From Mycobacterium sp. (GTDB lineage: Bacteria; Actinomycetota; Actinomycetes; Mycobacteriales; Mycobacteriaceae), in assembly GCA_011620645.1 (NCBI GenBank), contig WOYS01000010.1, positions 1 through 45,903 on the forward strand: a stretch of 45,903 bases of DNA, in the 5' to 3' direction. How positions within the stretch are numbered: position 1 is the stretch's first letter; each line of letters starts with the position of its first letter. The notes beneath the pieces are model-generated. The model was not told the origin of the DNA. It worked only from the letters and a program-made list of their open reading frames with translations, and made no database searches. Made by a program: the position numbers and the translations under genes. Below are positions 7,419 to 25,052 of the stretch, one piece after another.

Positions 7419-8729
7419 GTGCGATACGTGCTTGCGCCGGTGACGCTGTGCCTACGCTATTTTCCGCAGCTCGCGGCGTGTTACCTGGTGGGTTGGGTAC
7501 TGCGCGTCGGCGTCATCGAGTGGGCCGCCCGGGTCGGCTACGACGATGACCTGTGGGCATCGTTGATCATGCCGCTGGCCGGCATGGCACGGCTGGGCTC
7601 CTATGTCGCGATGTTCCTCGTGATACGCCAGGGCATTCCGGCCTTGGCCGGGCTGCCCACCCGGTCAGCACGCCAGATCGACATATTCGCCACCGTCATC
7701 GTGCCGTTCTTCGCCATCTACCTGGCCTGGCAGATGTTCCGCGAAGACTGGCTGGCCTTCGAATACACCGCCGCGCCCTATCGGGCGGGTAAGGCGATGA
7801 CAACCATCGGTCCGACCGAGCTGAACCCGGAGATGCTGCCGGTGGGCATGGTCACCCTCGTCATCATCGGTGCGGCGTTGGTGGCCCGTTTCGGGCTCGG
7901 CCGGCTCAAGGAACGGATGCCTACCTGGCTGCTTCCGGTCCAGGTCTATCTGGACACGCTGTGGGTGTTCCTGGTGCTGACTTTCTCGGCCAGTCAGGGC
8001 GTCACACTGCTGATCAATCCGTCGGCCTGGCTGGCCGAGCGCCGGATCGTGGTGTGGTTCAACGAGATCCGCGAGAGCGTGTTCTCCCACTTGCAGCTGC
8101 TCGAGTCGGCGTGGAATGCGGTGATGTGGGCACTGAGCACCGTCTTCGGGGGTGCGGCGGTGCCCCTCATCTGGCTCGCCGTGGCCTGCATCGTCTACGG
8201 CGCGACGCCGAAGGCCGACTGGCATGCGGCAGCACGCCGGATGGGCGGGGACCGGGCAGGACGCTGGATCGACCGCTCGACGCCGACCCGCACCCGGCTG
8301 AGCACCAGATGGAAGCGCGTGCCCGGCAAGGTGCGAACCGAGGTGCGCGATCAGTTCACCGGCCAGATCGGCAAGTTCAAACCCATCGCCGACTCGGCAC
8401 ACGTCATTGTCTCGGGTGGTCTGCTCGCACTGTCGCTGTACGTGCTCGGCTATCTCGGGATTGCCTGGCTGGACATGTCGGGCAGCTTCTTCCGGCCGCA
8501 AATCGGGTCGGGCTATCTCTTCCGCGGGATGGGATGGCTGCTCGGCCCGCACCACATCACCTTCTGGTTCGGCATCTGGGATCTGATGGGCCTGATATCG
8601 CAGACGATCATCGAGCCGCTACGGATCTGCCTGATCGGCACCACCTTGGCCTGGTGCCTGGGGCGCTACGCATCGGCGGCGGTACCGGCTACAGCTGCAA
8701 CCGAATCAGAAGCGAGCCATCCGGCCTGA
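7419..8729 (+). CDS. Polytopic membrane protein of unknown function
   Basis: A 436-aa integral membrane protein. Hydrophobic segments lie at roughly residues 5-28, 47-68, 86-105, 143-160, 175-195, 232-262, 325-352 and near 400-425, giving about eight passes. A basic cytoplasm-like stretch (about 265-320, rich in Arg: RRMGGDRAGRWIDRSTPTR) sits between them. I do not recognise a transporter or enzyme motif. The GTG start is chosen because a leaderless-type -10 lies six bases upstream and because the nearby ATG at 7411 is out of frame. Its 3' end overlaps by 41 bp the convergent gene for a small anchored protein, which begins a three-gene membrane cluster on the other strand. A functional link to that cluster is possible but not shown. 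Confidence 0.75.
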   Translation: MRYVLAPVTLCLRYFPQLAACYLVGWVLRVGVIEWAARVGYDDDLWASLIMPLAGMARLGSYVAMFLVIRQGIPALAGLPTRSARQIDIFATVIVPFFAIYLAWQMFREDWLAFEYTAAPYRAGKAMTTIGPTELNPEMLPVGMVTLVIIGAALVARFGLGRLKERMPTWLLPVQVYLDTLWVFLVLTFSASQGVTLLINPSAWLAERRIVVWFNEIRESVFSHLQLLESAWNAVMWALSTVFGGAAVPLIWLAVACIVYGATPKADWHAAARRMGGDRAGRWIDRSTPTRTRLSTRWKRVPGKVRTEVRDQFTGQIGKFKPIADSAHVIVSGGLLALSLYVLGYLGIAWLDMSGSFFRPQIGSGYLFRGMGWLLGPHHITFWFGIWDLMGLISQTIIEPLRICLIGTTLAWCLGRYASAAVPATAATESEASHPA

Positions 8730-9147
8730 TGATGTCCACCGCCTCGGGTTCCGCGCTGGCCGGCACGAAAAAGCGCCATGGCATGGAAACCTCGTCACCG
8801 CACGGCGGTCCGGAAGCGCGCCAGGACCGCTCACCGTCGACGAGATATCCGGTGCACGGGAAGCCGGCAGCTGCCGGTCCCGAGCGTTCCACAAGGATGT
8901 TCACCCAGCCGGTGCCATCCGGCAGCGGCCCGCCAAAATCCTGCTGGCTGGACCTGCTGACATCGCGGACTGTCCAGGTCTGCCCGTCCACGATGATGGG
9001 CTCGCCGGGCGCGGACAGGTGAGCGGGCTGCACCGTGCGTTCATAGCGCTCCCACGCCGGCTGCAGATTGAACGGGGTGTACGCCGCCAATGCCGCCGCC
9101 GCCACCACCGCGCCCACGACATTGCGCTTCCAGAGCCGCGACGTCAT
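8689..9147 (-). CDS. Membrane-anchored extracytoplasmic protein, third of a paralogous triplet
   Basis: A 152-aa protein with one N-terminal transmembrane anchor (about 9-25, NVVGAVVAAAALAAYTPF) and a beta-rich outer domain. Two cysteines, in FPCTGY and GPPCGD, could form a disulphide outside the cell. Near the C-terminus it has MPWRFFVPASAEPE, matching the W-x-F-x-VP signature of its two upstream neighbours and of DUF4352-like immunoglobulin-fold domains. It is the shortest and most diverged of the three. Its ATG overlaps the stop of the preceding gene (ATGA). The tail overlaps the convergent polytopic membrane gene. Function unknown. Confidence 0.75.
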   Translation of the reverse strand: MTSRLWKRNVVGAVVAAAALAAYTPFNLQPAWERYERTVQPAHLSAPGEPIIVDGQTWTVRDVSRSSQQDFGGPLPDGTGWVNILVERSGPAAAGFPCTGYLVDGERSWRASGPPCGDEVSMPWRFFVPASAEPEAVDIIRPDGSLLIRLQL

Positions 9148-9725
9148 GTGCCGACCTGTGTTTCCGGTTCCATGACAATAAGATCGCTACGGCTGACCCG
9201 CCAATCGTTCAGCGGGATGTCCATGACGAGCCGGGAGTCCATCCGCCCGTCCCCGACCCACACCCGCAAACTCATCTGCTGCCCGCCCGCAGCGACCGCG
9301 TCGGCCGGCACGTCGAAAATCCACGAACTACGCACGGCGATACCCGGATTGAGGGCGCCCATGATCGGTAGCAAGCCGAGCCGGTCGGTTTTCGCGTAGG
9401 TGTTTGGGCCGATCACCAGCTCGGCGCGCGGGACCTCGACAGCGCGCGTGGTCATGGCCTCGCCGTCGATGGCGACCCAGATCCCTACCGCGTCGAGTAC
9501 CGACGTGCCGGAGCGCTCCTTGCGGATGCGCGGGGCGATCCTTGCTCCCGTGACCTGTGCCGTGATGGCCCGACCGGTCGCCTGCTGCCCGATCCCAGCC
9601 CCGACGTCGAACGGGCCGTATACATCGTCGGGGGTGGGCAGGTTGTGCCACATGACCGCCGCGGCCGCGATCACCGCAGTGGTGGCGAGGGCGTAAAACA
9701 CACGGGGCCATGCGACTTCCTTCAC
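9144..9725 (-). CDS. Membrane-anchored DUF4352-like protein, second of a paralogous triplet
   Basis: A 193-aa protein with a single N-terminal transmembrane segment (about 8-26, VFYALATTAVIAAAAVMW) and a beta-sandwich-like outer domain. ALNPGIAVRSSWIFDVPADA parallels LNPGLTDQIVLLWDVPEAA in the upstream protein, the pattern seen near the end of DUF4352-like domains. The start used is the GTG at 9725 because it overlaps the TGA of the upstream gene as GTGA and because the longer reading frame (to 9782) adds an Arg/Pro-rich stretch lying inside that gene. The stop overlaps the next ATG. Probably a cell-envelope protein acting with its two neighbours; role unknown. Confidence 0.75.
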   Translation of the reverse strand: MKEVAWPRVFYALATTAVIAAAAVMWHNLPTPDDVYGPFDVGAGIGQQATGRAITAQVTGARIAPRIRKERSGTSVLDAVGIWVAIDGEAMTTRAVEVPRAELVIGPNTYAKTDRLGLLPIMGALNPGIAVRSSWIFDVPADAVAAGGQQMSLRVWVGDGRMDSRLVMDIPLNDWRVSRSDLIVMEPETQVGT

Positions 9726-10339
9726 CGCGGGCCCCCGACCGGGACAGCGAGCCGGCCGTAGTCGGTGGTGCTCTGCACCCAACCCTGACCGATGGTGGCT
9801 TGGAGCTTCTTGACTTCCTTCGAGATCCGGACCTGCAGTTCGGTGCCGACCGAGATCGCGGCTTCCGGCACATCCCAGAGGAGGACGATCTGGTCGGTGA
9901 GGCCGGGGTTGAGCAGCACCGTCATCGTTCCATCGGCCAGCCGCATGGCGGGTAGGGCCATGACATCCGGTTGATCGATGAGGGTCACCGTCCGGAACAT
10001 GGCCCCCGGCAATGCACTGGTGTTGCGCACCGTCACCACCAGACCGAGATAACTGCGACCTGGCTTCTCCCCGTAGATCCGCCGTTTGCCCGCCCGCAGC
10101 TCTTTCACCACGGTGGCGCGCTGCACCGTCATCTCGAATCGACCGGTGTCGAACTTTTCACCGACGTTGAGCTCGGTCACCTGCTTGTCCACCGTGTCCA
10201 GACCGCCGAACGCCGCGGTGCCCACGAGGATGGTCACCAACGCCGCCCGCCGCCATTCTTTGAGACCCCACCCCGAGAACCACTTACGCACTCGCGCAGT
10301 GACGGTGGTGGAGGCGGCGCTCCCCCGAGCCGGTTCCAT
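9722..10339 (-). CDS. Membrane-anchored DUF4352-like protein, first of a paralogous triplet
   Basis: A 205-aa protein: about 30 cytoplasmic residues, a transmembrane segment around 31-48 (RAALVTILVGTAAFGGL) and an outer beta-rich domain. Typical features are FEMTVQRATVV, then LGLVVTVRNTS (a conserved-strand motif in DUF4352 domains), then LNPGLTDQIVLLWDVPEA. Only 15 bp separate its ATG from the argH stop, so it is probably transcribed as a continuation of the arg operon. Two similar but shorter proteins follow with 4-bp overlaps. I know of no established function for this triplet. Confidence 0.75.
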   Translation of the reverse strand: MEPARGSAASTTVTARVRKWFSGWGLKEWRRAALVTILVGTAAFGGLDTVDKQVTELNVGEKFDTGRFEMTVQRATVVKELRAGKRRIYGEKPGRSYLGLVVTVRNTSALPGAMFRTVTLIDQPDVMALPAMRLADGTMTVLLNPGLTDQIVLLWDVPEAAISVGTELQVRISKEVKKLQATIGQGWVQSTTDYGRLAVPVGGPR

Positions 10340-10354
10340 GGCTGCAGATGTTAC

Positions 10355-12992
<2,638 letters not shown>

Positions 12993-13028
12993 GTAAACTC
13001 CTTATTTCCTTCAGATCTGAGAACTGCT

Positions 13029-13505
13029 TCACTTCAAGCTGTCGAACATGATCGCGAGCTCGGCACCGGTCATCGGCTCGCGCGCCATCACGAAGATGGT
13101 GTCATCACCGGCGATGGTGCCGACAACCTGGGCCAACGCAGCCCGGTCAATGGCACTGGCCAGATAGTGCGCCGCACCCGGCGGCGTGCGCAGCACGGCG
13201 AGATTACCGCTGGCATCGGTGGACACCAGAAGTTCGCCGAGCAGCCGCCGCACCCGCTCGGTGCCACCGGATACCCCGCGCACCGGACTGCCGTCCTCCG
13301 GGACCACGTACACGCCGACACCGCCGTCGGCGCCGCGCAGTTTCACCGCACCCAGTTCCTCCAGGTCCCGCGACAGCGTCGCCTGGGTGACCTCGATGCC
13401 CTCGGCAGAGAGCATTGCGGCCAGCTCGCCCTGACTGCTCACCGCATTCGCGGAGAGCAGGGTGACTATGCGGGCCTGGCGGCTGACGCGGGTCGGCGAA
13501 CTCAC
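13029..13505 (-). CDS. argR: Arginine repressor
   Basis: A 158-aa hexameric, arginine-dependent repressor of arginine biosynthesis. The N-terminal winged helix-turn-helix contains the recognition region [18 protein letters not shown]. The C-terminal oligomerisation and arginine-binding domain contains [11 protein letters not shown], with the conserved Asp pair for ligand binding. The start is GTG, two bases beyond the argF stop. Lying inside the operon it should regulate itself through the double ARG box before argC. Confidence 0.96.
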   Translation of the reverse strand: MSSPTRVSRQARIVTLLSANAVSSQGELAAMLSAEGIEVTQATLSRDLEELGAVKLRGADGGVGVYVVPEDGSPVRGVSGGTERVRRLLGELLVSTDASGNLAVLRTPPGAAHYLASAIDRAALAQVVGTIAGDDTIFVMAREPMTGAELAIMFDSLK

Positions 13506-13506
13506 T

Positions 13507-15676
<2,170 letters not shown>

Positions 15677-15680
<4 letters not shown>

Positions 15681-16578
15681 GAGGCAGATACCACCTTGGT
15701 TCCGGTTCCTTCATCGGTGAAAAGTTCGACGAGCACGCAGTGTTCGACGCGGCCGTCGATGACGTGTGCGCTGGGCACCCCGCCGTCGACCGCACGCAGG
15801 CACGCTTCGATCTTGGGCACCATGCCGGACTCCAGCTTGGGCAGCAGCTTGGTCAGTGCGGCACTGTCAATCTCGGTAACCAGCGAGCTGCGGTCCGGCC
15901 AATCGGTGTACAGGCCCTCGACATCGGTGAGCATCAGCAGCTTCTCGGCGCCCAGTGCCTCGGCGAGAGCGGCGGCGGCGGTATCGGCGTTGATGTTGTG
16001 CACGATGCCGACGACGTCCGGAGCGATGCTGGACACCACGGGGATCCGTCCGGCGCCGATGAGGTCCAGCAGTGAGTCGGCGTTGACCTTCTCGACATCG
16101 CCGACGAGCCCGATATCGGTGGGGACACCATCGACGGTGACGCTGCGCCGCACCGCGGTGAACAGTTGCGCGTCCTCGCCGGTGACCCCGACCGCGTACG
16201 GCCCGTGCGCGTTGATCAGCCCGACGAGTTCCCGGCCGACCTGACCGAAGAGCACCATGCGAGCGACGTCGAGCACTTCCGGCGTGGTGACCCGGAAGCC
16301 ACCCTTGAAATCACCTGCGATACCGAGCTTCTTGAGCATCGCGCTGATCTGCGGGCCGCCGCCGTGCACCACGACGGGATGGATGCCGCAGTTGCGCAGA
16401 AACACCATGTCTTCGGCGAAGGCCCGCTTGAGGCCGTCGTCGGTCATGGCGTTACCGCCGTACTTGACCACCACGATCTTGCCGTGCAGCTGTTTGAGCC
16501 AGGGCAACGCCTCGGCTAGAACGGCCGCCTTCGTCTTGGTTGAATGCTTTCCGCCCAAGCGCTCATCGCCGGTCGCGG

Positions 16579-16582
<4 letters not shown>
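15677..16582 (-). CDS. argB: Acetylglutamate kinase
   Basis: Phosphorylates N-acetylglutamate, the step usually feedback-inhibited by arginine. The amino-acid-kinase fold shows [10 protein letters not shown] and [10 protein letters not shown] near the N-terminus and [20 protein letters not shown] in the ATP-binding half. Its extended N-terminus, rich in Lys/Thr ([19 protein letters not shown]), resembles the N-terminal helix of arginine-sensitive hexameric enzymes. Length is 301 aa. The GTG start overlaps the argJ stop (GTGA). Confidence 0.97.
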
Positions 16583-18902
<2,320 letters not shown>

Positions 18903-18990
18903 TTAACACCGAAGGCTGAAAGAGGGCCGCGTTCGGCGGTGCTCGGCCGCAGCCCTGCCCGGTTACTGGCCCACTGACAGCGGGAAAGGC

Positions 18991-21476
18991 TCATGCGCGC
19001 TGGACAGCACTCACCCGCTCGGCTGCGGCGGCCACCGCGGCATCCCGCGCCGCGCTGGCCTCGTCCTCGGTGAGGGTGCGGTCGGCGGCCCGGAACCGCA
19101 GGGCCAGCGTCAGCGATTTTCGACCTTCGCCGATCTGCGGACCGGTGTAGACGTCGAACAACCGCACATCCTCCAGTAGCTCGCCGGCGCCGTCGCGCAC
19201 CGCCTCGACCACCGCAGCGGCGGCGATGTCCTCGGCGACGATCAGGCTGACGTCCTGAAACACCGCCGGAAACGGTGACACCGCGGGGGCCGGCAGGCGT
19301 TCTACGATCGGGATGGCATCCAGGTTCAGTTCCACCGCGCAGGTGCCTGCGGGCAGTCCCGTCCGCTCGATGACCGCGGGATGCAGCTGCCCGGCATACC
19401 CGACCGAGAGTTCTCCGACGAGCACCTCCGCGCACCGGCCCGGGTGCCACGGCAACTGTTGTGCCGCGCGCAGTGTCAACTCCACGCCGGCGGCGCGGGC
19501 GATCACCTGGACCGCCTCGAAAGCGTCGGCGGCCTGCACCGGCCGGCCCGGGCCCCACGGCCCGACCGGTTCGCGCAGGCCGGTCAGCACCACCGCGACA
19601 TGTTCGGGCTGACTGGGCAGTGAACCGTCGAGGCCGGCGATCTCCTCGGCGGTGGGACGGCGGTTGGTCGGGATGCGTTCCACCGCACGGGTCTGCGGGG
19701 TGGCCAACGCCACGTTGGCGATCGCAAACAGCGAGATATCCACCGCACCACGGGAAACGTTGCGCGCCAATGCCTCCAGCAGTCCTGGCAGCAGTGTGCT
19801 GGCCAGGTACGGCCGGTCGGCCTCCAGCGGGTTGAGCACCGTCACCACGGCGCGACGGGCATCGTCGGCGGCCAGTCCCCAGGTGTCGAAGACGCCGGCG
19901 GGCAGGAACGGTGTCGGCAGCACCTCGACATAACCGTTGAGCGCCAACGACTTCCCGAGCGCGCGCCGGCGCTTCTGCACCGGAGTCAGGCCGCGCCCGG
20001 GCGGCGCCAACGGCAGCACCGAGGGGATGGCGTCGAGGCCCTCCAACCGGAGTACCTCCTCCACCAGATCCGCGGGTTCGCGAAGATCGGTGCGCCAACT
20101 CGGCGGCACGGCGGTGATCTGATCGCCGGATTCGGTGACCACGGCCCCGATCTGGGTCAGCCGCCGGGCGGTGACCCCTTCGGGGTAGGTCACGCCCGCA
20201 ATACGATCGGGCAGGTCTACCGGCATGCTGACCGCCGCCGGTGACCAGTCCTGTCGCGGAGGATCCCCGCGCCAATCGGTCAATATGGGATCGACTGTGC
20301 CACCGGCGATCTCGGCGAGGAGGGTGGCGCACCGGTCCAACGCGGCCACTGAGATCGCCGGGTCGACGGTGCGCTCGTAGCGACGGCCGGCCTCGCTGGC
20401 CAGCCGCAACCTGCGCTGAGTCCGCGACACCGCCGCCGGATCCCACACCGCGGCCTCCAGCAGCACATCGGTGGTGGTTGCCCGGACCTCGGTGGTGCCG
20501 GCGCCCATGACGCCGCCGATCGCGGCGGTCGCGACATCGTCGACGATCAGCACGTCACCGTCGTTGAGGGTCCTGGTGACACCGTCGAGCGTGGTGACCT
20601 GCTCCCCCGTCTCGGCGAACCGCACATTGAACCCGCCGGTGATCAGGGAACGGTCGTGCGCGTGCATGGGCTGGCCGAGCTCGAGCATCACATAGTTGGT
20701 GACATCGACCGCCGGTGAGATGGCGCGGATACCGGAGAGCAGCAGGCGTCGCTGCAGCCACCACGGAGACACCGCGGCCGGATCGATACCGGTGACCGGG
20801 CGCAGCGCGAATCGCTGCACCCCGGTGCCGGGCTGGATGGCCAGCGGCCAGGCCTCACCCTCGACGGGCAGCGGCGCAATATCGGCGGGGTCGACGAATT
20901 CCAGGTCGGCGGCACAAGCGATCTCGCGGGCCATCCCCCGCATCGACAGGCAGTAACCGCGGTCCGGGGTGATCGCCAGGTTGAACACGACATCGTCGAG
21001 CCCCACCACATCGATGGCCGGGGCGCCGGGTTCGGCGGTGCCCGGGGGCAGGACGAGGATCCCGGAATGGTCGCCGCCGAGACTGAGCTCAGATGCCGAA
21101 CAGATCATCCCGTCGGAGGTGCGTCCGTAGGTCTTGCGCCTGGCGATCGTGAAATCGCCCGGGAGCACGGTCCCGGGCAGTGCCACCACCACAAGATCGC
21201 CGACGGCGAAGTTGGTTGCACCGCAGACGATGTCGCGGGGTTCCGATTCACCCACGTCCACCTTGCAGGCGCGGATGGGCTTCTTGAACTCGGTGAGTTC
21301 CTCGATGTCGGCGACCCGGCCGACGGTCAGCGGCCCGGTCACCGGACCGACCGGGATGATCTCCTCGACCTCGTGGCCGATCCGGATCAAGGTCTGCTCG
21401 AGATCCGCGACCGACATGTCCCAGTCCGGGGTGCCGGCTCGGACGGTGTCACGCAGCCAGCTGTACGGAACGCGCA

Positions 21477-21477
<1 letters not shown>
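18991..21477 (-). CDS. pheT: Phenylalanine--tRNA ligase beta subunit
   Basis: Large subunit of the (alpha-beta)2 PheRS, with editing of mischarged Tyr-tRNA-Phe. Domains in order: an N-terminal tRNA-binding OB domain (about 42-155), the B3/B4 editing domain with [15 protein letters not shown] in the central region, the B5 domain, a catalytic-like core, and the C-terminal ferredoxin-like anticodon-binding domain (last about 95 residues, [17 protein letters not shown]). Length 828 aa is normal. The start ATG overlaps the pheS stop by one base (TGATG). 130 bp to argC carries the ArgR operator and no convincing terminator. Confidence 0.97.
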
Positions 21478-22577
<1,100 letters not shown>

Positions 22578-23480
22578 TCACGCACCCTCGGCATCTTCGT
22601 CGATGGTGTCCGCACCCGCCACCTGCGGACGTGGCTTCACCCAGTACATCAACATGTCCTCGGGCACACCGCTGGGCTTGGCCGCGAACAACTGCTTGCG
22701 CACCCGTTTGGCGCTGATGCCGAGGGCTTCGAACTCCTCCTCGCCGATGCCCTCCAAGGTGGCATGCGAGACGGCCAGGCCGCCCTTGGTGGCGCGTTCC
22801 ATTACCCGTGCCGCGATGTTGACGTCGATGCCCAGCCAATCCGAGCCGATGCGCTGCGGGTGCCCGGTGTGAATACCGGCCCGCATCCGCGGCGTATACC
22901 CGTCGACCTCGACGGTGCTGACGGCGTCCAGCGCCACCAGGACCGCCCGGATCGCGGTTGCGGGGTCGGAGAAGACCACCATCGCGCCGTCACCCATGCG
23001 TTTGACGATGTGCCCGCCCTCGGCGAGCAGTGGAGGCTCCATGACCTGGGCCACCCGGCGCAGTAGCCGCAGCGTGGCGTCGTCGCCGGCAAGTAGCGAC
23101 CAGGACGAGAAACCGACCAGATCGGTGAAGACGAGTGTCATCTCCCGATTGGCGGGCCGTCCAGAGACGCGTTCGCTGAGCGCCTGCCACACCTGCAGAG
23201 CGCCGAGGCTGACCTCGCGGGACACGGCCTCGCGCTCCAGTAGCCGGGCAGCGGCCCGGGCCGCTGCCCGCGGGCCACCGTCACCGGCGGCCGAGAGCGG
23301 GTCCCCGAACTCCGGATCCCCCGGCAACGCACGCCGCGCACGCCTGATCATGGCGACGACATTGGCGTTGTGATTGCTGGCCGTCAGCCACCCGAGCGGA
23401 CCCGTCGGCCGGGGCGGCGCATCGGAAGGGTCGAACTCTCCGGTCCCGCCGGATCGTTCGTCGAACGATTCGACATCCAC
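22578..23480 (-). CDS. Class III adenylate/guanylate cyclase
   Basis: Makes cyclic nucleotide, most likely cAMP. The C-terminal cyclase domain shows all six catalytic positions: metal-binding Asp in FTDLVGFS and in GDGAMV, substrate-specifying Lys in IVKRMGDG and Asp in GIDVN, and transition-state Asn and Arg in VNIAARVMERA. The N-terminal roughly 110 residues are an uncharacterised, Arg/Ala-rich helical domain with no membrane segment, so it is probably cytoplasmic. It corresponds to Rv1647, also next to pheST in M. tuberculosis. I choose GTG at 23480 (VDVESFDERSGG) because AGGGTGG precedes it; TTG at 23516 or GTG at 23510 would add 10-12 residues. Confidence 0.9.
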   Translation of the reverse strand: MDVESFDERSGGTGEFDPSDAPPRPTGPLGWLTASNHNANVVAMIRRARRALPGDPEFGDPLSAAGDGGPRAAARAAARLLEREAVSREVSLGALQVWQALSERVSGRPANREMTLVFTDLVGFSSWSLLAGDDATLRLLRRVAQVMEPPLLAEGGHIVKRMGDGAMVVFSDPATAIRAVLVALDAVSTVEVDGYTPRMRAGIHTGHPQRIGSDWLGIDVNIAARVMERATKGGLAVSHATLEGIGEEEFEALGISAKRVRKQLFAAKPSGVPEDMLMYWVKPRPQVAGADTIDEDAEGA

Positions 23481-23634
23481 AAGCGCCACCCTAAGCGGCG
23501 GTTCTGACACCGGCAACGACGTCCGATCAAGACGTTGCTCACATTGCGGGCACCCAGCAAAAACTGCAGGTCACGCGCGCGTGAAGGCTGGGCAGCCGAC
23601 ACGTAATGGCGTCCCGCCACGCCGTCAATGCCTG

Positions 23635-23663
23635 TAGACAACGTGCGTTGTCAAGCATATGGT
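23635..23663 (+). promoter_or_regulatory. Promoter with internal palindromic operator for the acyl-CoA dehydrogenase
   Basis: A -35 TAGACA (23635-23640), a 17-bp spacer and a -10 TATGGT (23658-23663) form a good sigma-A promoter. The spacer region holds a palindrome, GACAACG-TG-CGTTGTC (23637-23652), with 7-bp perfect arms. A dyad between -35 and -10 is the usual place for a TetR-family repressor operator. The expected leader is about 120 bases. No regulator gene is adjacent. Confidence 0.6.
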
Positions 23664-23792
23664 GACGGAACATCCGTAGTTTTCAAGGGTCAACGAGGCC
23701 GCACAGCGCCAACGGCCCAGACAGAAGTCGCTGCTGGACCCGCTTCGCTCGCCCAGGAAGCCCACAAGCCAAACGAAAGGTCGCTTGACACG

Positions 23793-25031
23793 ATGCTGGA
23801 ATGGTCTGATGTCGATATCGCCGTGCGCGATGCCGTGCGGGAGTTCGTCGACAAGGAGATCCGGCCCCATATCGACGCTCTGGAAAGCGGCGACATGGAG
23901 CCCTACCCCATTGTCCGAAAGTTGTTCAGCACGTTCGGAATCGATGCGATGGCGCGGGAATCCTTGGAGCGCAGGCTGTCCCGGCTTCGTGACGGCGGTG
24001 AGAGCACGCCAGGAAAATCGTCCGGCGGGATGCTCGGCGGCGGCCCCGACCAGGCAGGCATGGGTTTCGTGCTGATCAGCGAGCTGTGCCGGGTGTCGAT
24101 GGGACTGGTCACCGGGATGGGTGTCAGCTTGGGCCTGACGATTCCGACCATCCAGAGCCGGGGCACCCTGGCCCAGCAGGAACGTTGGCTGCCCGGGCTG
24201 GTGACCTACGAGAAGATCGGCGCGTGGGCCATCACCGAGCCCGATTCGGGTTCGGATGCGTTCGGCGGCATGAAGTCCTATGTCACCCGCGACGGGGATG
24301 ACTACATCCTCAACGGCCAGAAGACCTTCATCACCAACGGGCCCGATGCCGACGTCGTGGTCGTGTACGCCAAGTTGGACGAGGGTGATGATGCCCCCAA
24401 GCGCGACCGCAAGGTGCTGACCTTCGTGCTGGATCGCGGCATGGAGGGCTTCGTGCAGTCGAAGCCGTTCCACAAGATGGGCATCCACAGCTCGCGCACT
24501 GGTGAGCTGTTCTTCAACAATGTGCGACTGGGCCGCGACCGCCTACTGGGTGAAACCGAGGACAACAAGTCCGGCGACGGACGTGACAGCGCCAGGTCCA
24601 GCTTCTCCGCCGAGCGGATCGGCGTGTCGGCAATGGCGTTGGGCGTCATCGAGGAATGCCTGCGACTGTCCGTGGACTACGCCAAGACACGGGTGCTGTG
24701 GGGCAAGGAGATCTCGCAGTTTCAGTTGATCCAGCTCAAGTTGGCCAATATGGAAGTGGCCCGGATGAACGTGCGCAACATGCTGTTCCGGGTCATCGAA
24801 TCCGCGCAGACCGGGACGCCGATCTCCCTGGCGGAGGCCTCGGCGATGAAGTGGTACTGCTCGCAGGCGGCCACCGACGTGGCCATGGAGGCCATCCAGT
24901 TGTTCGGCGGCAACGGCTACATGACCGAGTACCGGGTGGAGCAGCTGGCGCGGGACGCCAAATCGCTGATGATCTACGCCGGGAGCAACGAGGTGCAGAT
25001 CACCCACGTGGCGCGGGGGCTGCTGGCCTGA
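23793..25031 (+). CDS. Acyl-CoA dehydrogenase (FadE-type)
   Basis: FAD-dependent alpha,beta-dehydrogenation of an acyl-CoA, beta-oxidation type. The FAD/substrate signature AWAITEPDSGSDAFGG and the C-terminal FGGNGYMTEYRVEQLARD are present. The position usually filled by the MCAD-type catalytic Glu reads IYAGSNEVQ (Ala). A Glu in FSAERIGVSA fits the alternative base position used by isovaleryl-/long-chain dehydrogenases, so it is probably active and of that subtype. Length is 412 aa from the ATG at 23793. The open frame reaches back to 23628 but passes through the promoter and operator. A TTG at 23785 with AAAGG just before it is an alternative start. Confidence 0.9.
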   Translation: MLEWSDVDIAVRDAVREFVDKEIRPHIDALESGDMEPYPIVRKLFSTFGIDAMARESLERRLSRLRDGGESTPGKSSGGMLGGGPDQAGMGFVLISELCRVSMGLVTGMGVSLGLTIPTIQSRGTLAQQERWLPGLVTYEKIGAWAITEPDSGSDAFGGMKSYVTRDGDDYILNGQKTFITNGPDADVVVVYAKLDEGDDAPKRDRKVLTFVLDRGMEGFVQSKPFHKMGIHSSRTGELFFNNVRLGRDRLLGETEDNKSGDGRDSARSSFSAERIGVSAMALGVIEECLRLSVDYAKTRVLWGKEISQFQLIQLKLANMEVARMNVRNMLFRVIESAQTGTPISLAEASAMKWYCSQAATDVAMEAIQLFGGNGYMTEYRVEQLARDAKSLMIYAGSNEVQITHVARGLLA

Positions 25032-25036
25032 CTCCC

Positions 25037-25050
25037 CCGCCGAGTGGCGG
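25037..25050. terminator. Small hairpin between convergent genes
   Basis: CCGCC-GAGT-GGCGG forms a 5-bp GC stem with a tetraloop in the 21-bp gap between the acyl-CoA dehydrogenase and tsnR stops. It could help end transcription from both sides, but there is no T-tract, so this is weak. Confidence 0.3.
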
Positions 25051-25052
25051 CG

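Noticed and set aside
12993..13028. Second ArgR box before argG
   Set aside because: The 36-bp gap has a strong ribosome binding site but no TTGCAT/ATGCAA-type pair.
23628..23792. 55-codon N-terminal extension of the acyl-CoA dehydrogenase
   Set aside because: It would be translated from DNA containing the likely promoter and operator, and shows no family sequence.
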